Origin: Neocallimastix lanati (nom. inval.)
Taxonomy: Eukaryota; Neocallimastigomycota; Neocallimastigomycetes; Neocallimastigales; Neocallimastigaceae
DNA length: 12,500 nt
Direction of reading: 5' to 3'
Assembly (NCBI GenBank): GCA_016946835.1
Contig: JACVTC010000017.1
Coordinates: 1,685,001 to 1,697,500, forward strand
The notes beneath the pieces are model-generated. The model did not search any database. It worked only from the letters and a program-made list of their open reading frames with translations, and was not told the DNA's origin. The translations under genes were made by a program, and so were the position numbers. How positions within the stretch are numbered: the stretch's first letter is position 1; each line of letters opens with the position of its first letter. Shown here in pieces: positions 9,426 through 12,500 of the stretch.

Positions 9426-9621
9426 ATATGATGATTTTAGAAAATTTTTGTTAATTATAATATATAATTATTTTATGTATAAAAGGAAATAAATTATATT
9501 AATTAAATTTTAGCCAATAATTTTAATATATAATATTTTATGTTTTTTTTGTGTTTTGTTTTGTTTTGTTTTTTTTGGCTTAGTTCAAAACAAAAAAATA
9601 AATTAAATTTTTAATATAGAA
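9426..9621. other. AT-rich spacer with a TTTTG run
   Basis: Irregular AT-rich DNA with a short (TTTTG)n/T-rich run at about 9542-9577 (gtgttttgttttgttttg). An AAAACAAAAAAAT complement lies just after it (9586-9599), so a small hairpin is possible. Confidence 0.55.
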
Positions 9622-10565
9622 TGATGAATATTAAATAATAAATAATAAATAATTGAATAATAAATAATAAATATTAAATAATAAATAATAAATAATAAAT
9701 AATAAATAATAAATAATAAATAATAAATAATAATTAATAATTAATAATTAATAATTAATAATTAATTAAATAATAAATAATTAAATAATAAATAATAAAT
9801 AATTAAATAATAAATAATAAATAATAAATAATAAATAATAAATAATAAATAATAAATAATAAATAATAAATAATAAATAATAAATAATAAATAATAAATA
9901 ATAATTAATAATTAATAATTAATAAATAATTAAATAATAAATAATTAAATAATAAATAATAAATAATTAAATAATAAATAATAAATAATAAATAATAAAT
10001 AATAAATAATTAAATAATAAATAATAAATAATAAATAATAAATAATAAATAATAAATAATAATTAATAATTAATAATTAATAATTAATAATTAATAAATA
10101 ATTAAATAATAAATAATTAAATAATAAATAATAAATAATTAAATAATAAATAATAAATAATAAATAATAAATAATTAAATAATAAATAATAAATAATAAT
10201 AATTGAATGACAAATAATTGAATAATAAATGATAAATAATAAATAATTGAATAATAAATAATAAATAATTGAATAATAAATAATAAAAAGAATAAAAAGA
10301 GTATTTATTAATAACTAATAACTAATAAATATTAAATATTAAATAATAAATAATAAATAATAAAAAGTGTATTTATTAATAAATAATAAATAATAAATAA
10401 TAAATGTTAAATATTAAATAATAAACAATAAATAATTGAATAATTGAATAATAAATAATAAATATTAGATATTAAATAATAAATAATAAATAATAAATAA
10501 TAAATAAATAAATAATAAATAAATAATATAAATTAATAATTGAATAATAAATAATAAATAATTAA
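9622..10565. repeat. A-rich TAAATAA satellite with higher-order structure, about 940 bp
   Basis: The array is built from TAAATAA, TAATTAA and TTAAATAA units. Between 9731 and about 10200 these are arranged in a repeating order: a run of TAATTAA units, then spaced TTAAATAA units, then a long run of TAAATAA. New cycles begin at 9731, 9902 and 10060, i.e. at 171- and 158-bp steps. From about 10200 the array diversifies with TTGAATAA units and two copies of a GTATTTATTAATAA-containing anchor at 10294-10314 and 10362-10382. Confidence 0.9.
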
Positions 10566-10984
10566 ATACACATATTTTTTTTTAATGATAATCATATTGT
10601 TAATATTTTTTATAATTAATATTATCATATTAATAATAAACTACTCATCATAAGATAATTAATAATAAAATCATGACTTGAATAATCAATATTAATAACT
10701 ATTAACTAATAAATATAAAATAAATAATAATTAATAATTAATTATTATAACTATTAAATTTAAAATGAATAATTAAAATTAAATTAAAATAATAATTATT
10801 AAATAATAATTATTAATAGTAAACAATAAATAATAAAAACAATGAATATTAAATATTAAATATTATATAATTAATAATAAATAATTAATAATTAATAATA
10901 AATAATAATAAAGAGTATTTATTAATAAAAATAAATAATCAATAATCAATAATAAATAATAAATAACATATTCAAAATTAATCC
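10566..10984. other. AT-rich DNA flanking the foldback element, satellite remnants
   Basis: Irregular AATAAT/TTAAT-rich sequence with decayed satellite units and a third plus-orientation copy of the anchor at 10910-10928. No gene. An open frame crossing from here into the transposon on the minus strand is explained by the element and the repeats. Confidence 0.55.
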
Positions 10985-10993
10985 TAAGAATTA
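10985..10993. repeat. Left target-site duplication TAAGAATTA
   Basis: TAAGAATTA directly abuts the GGG end of the element. The identical nonamer abuts the CCC end at 11338-11346. With the terminal CC included, the direct match is 11 bp (10983-10993 and 11336-11346), but the TIR alignment puts the element boundary at GGG/CCC and the duplication at 9 bp. Confidence 0.85.
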
Positions 10994-11337
10994 GGGTGTG
11001 GTGCATTTCGCCAAATTGCATTTGGCCAGGTTGCTTTTCGCCAATTTTTTTGAAAGCATGTGGCGTATTAAAAAAATATTTCGCCAAATTGAAAATTATT
11101 AAATAAATAAATAAGTCAATAAATCAAATTAAATATTATTAATATCGAATAAAAACAATTTTAAAAAAATTATTTTGAACTAATATTTATTTATTTATTC
11201 ATTTATTTATATCAATACTCCACTTGTCGAAATGCGACCTAGCGAAATGCAACTTGGGGAAATGCAACATTTTAATACTACGCCACTTGGCGAAATGCAA
11301 CCTGGCGAAATGCAGTTTGGGGAAATGCAACTCTCCC
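10994..11337. mobile_element. 344-bp non-autonomous foldback/MITE-like DNA transposon
   Basis: The ends are GGG...CCC. The outer 51 bp (10994-11044) match the reverse complement of 11287-11337 at 44 of 51 positions without gaps. A second shared block (GTGGCGTA at 11060-11067 against TACGCCAC at 11279-11286, with following sequence) extends the inverted arms inward. Both arms are made of roughly 16-bp units of the type GGCGAAATGCAAC. The middle (about 11093-11205) is AT-rich and codes for nothing. The element is flanked by a perfect 9-bp direct repeat. No transposase is present, so it would need one supplied elsewhere. A 9-bp duplication fits Mutator-like, Merlin or Foldback-type elements; I cannot assign a superfamily from this copy alone. 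Confidence 0.88.
11211..11330. repeat. Right arm of the element: two tandem 63-bp modules
   Basis: GGGGAAATGCAA occurs at 11256-11267 and 11319-11330, 63 bp apart. Each is preceded by two further CGAAATGC units and by a TACTCCAC or TACGCCAC motif. The right arm is thus a duplicated module of three roughly 16-bp units. The left arm carries about one module plus a partial second. Confidence 0.85.
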
Positions 11338-11346
11338 TAAGAATTA
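11338..11346. repeat. Right target-site duplication TAAGAATTA
   Basis: An exact copy of the nonamer at the left end of the foldback element. Two perfect copies at exactly the TIR boundaries imply a transposition event recent enough that the duplication has not decayed, whereas the arms already differ from each other at 7 of 51 positions. Confidence 0.85.
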
Positions 11347-11817
11347 ATAATAATAATTAAAAAGGTTAAGAATATTAAGAATAAAAAATTCAATATAAGC
11401 CATGAACATAATAATGAAAATGAGATAATTATGTATTATTCAACATTCTAATTATATCATATCGTTAATATTTGTGTAATCATAATTGATTATAGCAATT
11501 ATTTATAGCATATTTTATTTATAATCGATATCATTTATTATTTTGATATTATTTACGAAATATAAAGATTATTAAAATCTAAGTATAAACTCTATTATTT
11601 AGTGATTATTAATTTAAAATTAGAATTACTTTCATTTTATAACATTTTATAATAGTAATTTAGTATTTGATTCTAATTACTATTAATTTATTATTATCAT
11701 TTTAAAGTAATAACTTTATTATTTTAAAAATCATTATATTCATTAATATTAATTGTAAAAGATTTCTTTTTTTATATTATATAGATTATAAAAAAAAATT
11801 TATATTATTATTTTATT

Positions 11818-11863
<46 letters not shown>

Positions 11864-12141
11864 AAAAATTAATAATAGTATTATAAGAAAATAAAAAGTT
11901 TAATAATAAAAAAAATTTTTTTTTCATTTTTATATTTAAATCATATAAAAAGAAAAAGCGTTTTATCTTAATGTAATTTTATCTAAAGTATATATTAACA
12001 TACATTTTTAATTATTGGTAAATTAATTCCCAATTTGTATCGAGTATACAAAAAAAAAATAATAATAATAAAAAAAAAATTAAAAAATATAAAATTATAT
12101 AAAATAAAATATTTGAATGCATTCCATTTTTATTAATGTCT
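11347..12141. other. AT-rich intergenic DNA and probable 3' untranslated region of the right-hand gene
   Basis: Irregular AT-rich sequence with no open frame. Poly-A runs at 11822-11850 and 11852-11868 are separated by one G, and short A and TAA runs occur at about 12050-12080. The last stretch next to 12141 is probably the 3' UTR of the minus-strand lysine-rich exon: AATAAA-like motifs lie just downstream of its stop on that strand (about 12133-12128). No other feature is supported. Confidence 0.5.
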
Positions 12142-12243
12142 TTACTTCTTTTTCTTTTTATCATCAGTTTTTGTACTTTCTCCGGACTTCTTTTTTCCTC
12201 CCTTTTTTCCTTTTTTTCCTTTCTTTCCTTTCTTTCCTTTTTT
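12142..12243 (-). CDS. Probable last coding exon of a lysine-rich-tail protein (partial gene)
   Basis: Reading the minus strand from 12243 to the TAA at 12144-12142 gives 33 residues. They comprise five KKG units, then a GKKKSGESTKTDDKKKKK tail ending at the stop. The frame is preceded at once by TAG (12246-12244), inside CATAG, which makes a good acceptor. The TTA repeat beyond it is intron-like. Several Lys codons are AAG, and the SGESTKTDD stretch is not a simple repeat, which argues for coding. The upstream exon and the identity of the protein lie beyond the right edge. Lys/Gly basic tails often bind nucleic acid or act in nuclear or nucleolar targeting, but that is only a general association. 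A non-coding purine tract is the main alternative. Confidence 0.5.
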   Translation of the reverse strand, partial: KKGKKGKKGKKGKKGGKKKSGESTKTDDKKKKK

Positions 12244-12251
12244 CTATGTCA

Positions 12252-12313
<62 letters not shown>

Positions 12314-12500
12314 GATTTAACAATTTTATAATTCATATTATTATATTTAATAAAATAATATAATATATAATAGTAACAGATATATTAATTTAAAAAAAAA
12401 AAAAAAAAAAAAAATGAATAAAAATATTTAATTTAATGATATACATTTTAATTATTATTTTAATTATTTAGATCTATATAATATAATACAAAATATTTAT
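12244..12500 (-). other. Probable 3' part of an intron of the right-hand gene
   Basis: The minus strand ends in CATAG at 12248-12244, directly before the lysine-rich frame. Upstream (higher coordinates) is a (TTA)n array at about 12256-12313, irregular AT-rich DNA and poly-A 12392-12414. No exon-like composition or consensus donor (GTAAGT on the minus strand) was found up to 12500, so the donor is probably outside. The intron would be at least 257 nt. Confidence 0.45.
12256..12313. repeat. (TTA)n microsatellite, about 19 units
   Basis: An uninterrupted TTA array. On the plus strand it reads as poly-Leu after a pyrimidine-rich stretch, giving a spurious open frame. It sits in the inferred intron upstream of the lysine-rich exon. 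Confidence 0.95.

Noticed and set aside
10991-10996. TTAGGG, a telomere-like hexamer
   Set aside because: Single copy at the junction of the target-site duplication and the transposon end; no tandem telomeric repeat.
10863-11087. Minus-strand 74-codon open frame (MAKYFFNTPHAF...)
   Set aside because: It reads through the left arm of the foldback element and then satellite DNA; its only complex part is transposon terminal repeat.
11222-11337. Regularly spaced short repeats that could suggest a CRISPR array
   Set aside because: Units of about 16 bp are nearly contiguous with no unique spacers, and they form an inverted arm of a transposon in a eukaryotic context.
12117-12320. Plus-strand open frame with Phe/Ser stretch and poly-Leu
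   Set aside because: It is the complement of the lysine-rich exon joined to a TTA array.

Overview
The window looks like nuclear DNA from a eukaryote with an extremely AT-rich genome. Coding sequence stands out as islands of moderate G+C, and the rest is almost only A and T: long homopolymers, TTA/TTTA microsatellites and TA runs. Consensus spliceosomal splice sites (GTAAGT donor, TAG acceptor), introns longer than the flanking sequence available, and low-complexity acidic or lysine-rich proteins fit an anaerobic gut fungus (Neocallimastigomycota) best. A dictyostelid or another AT-rich protist cannot be excluded from sequence alone.

Layout. (1) 1-284: start of an intron of the left-hand gene, filled with TTTA repeats. 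(2) 285-3173, minus strand: a 963-codon first coding exon. It encodes a short N-terminal membrane anchor, a long acidic disordered region, a nested 69/108-bp Glu/Val/Pro minisatellite, four GEW acidic repeats, seven 12-residue KRQSL repeats, and what looks like the first half of an F-box cut by the intron. (3) 3174-12141: about 9 kb with no convincing complete gene. It holds homopolymers, a roughly 600-bp TTA array, TTTA arrays, a roughly 950-bp A-rich satellite with higher-order structure, an inverted pair of satellites sharing a 21-bp anchor, two higher-complexity islands (about 6240-6500 and 8638-8706), and a clear small transposon. (4) 10994-11337: a 344-bp non-autonomous foldback/MITE-like element with 51-bp imperfect terminal inverted repeats and a perfect 9-bp target-site duplication. 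(5) 12142-12243, minus strand: a probable lysine-rich last coding exon of a second gene, whose body lies beyond the right edge.

Both genes point left, so the left gene's 5' region faces the right gene's 3' end across the repeat-filled gap. Nothing links them functionally. No tRNA, rRNA, CRISPR array, bacterial-type operon or autonomous transposase was seen. The best novelty candidates are the foldback element and the repeat-rich, membrane-anchored, possible F-box protein; I do not see a multi-gene system.
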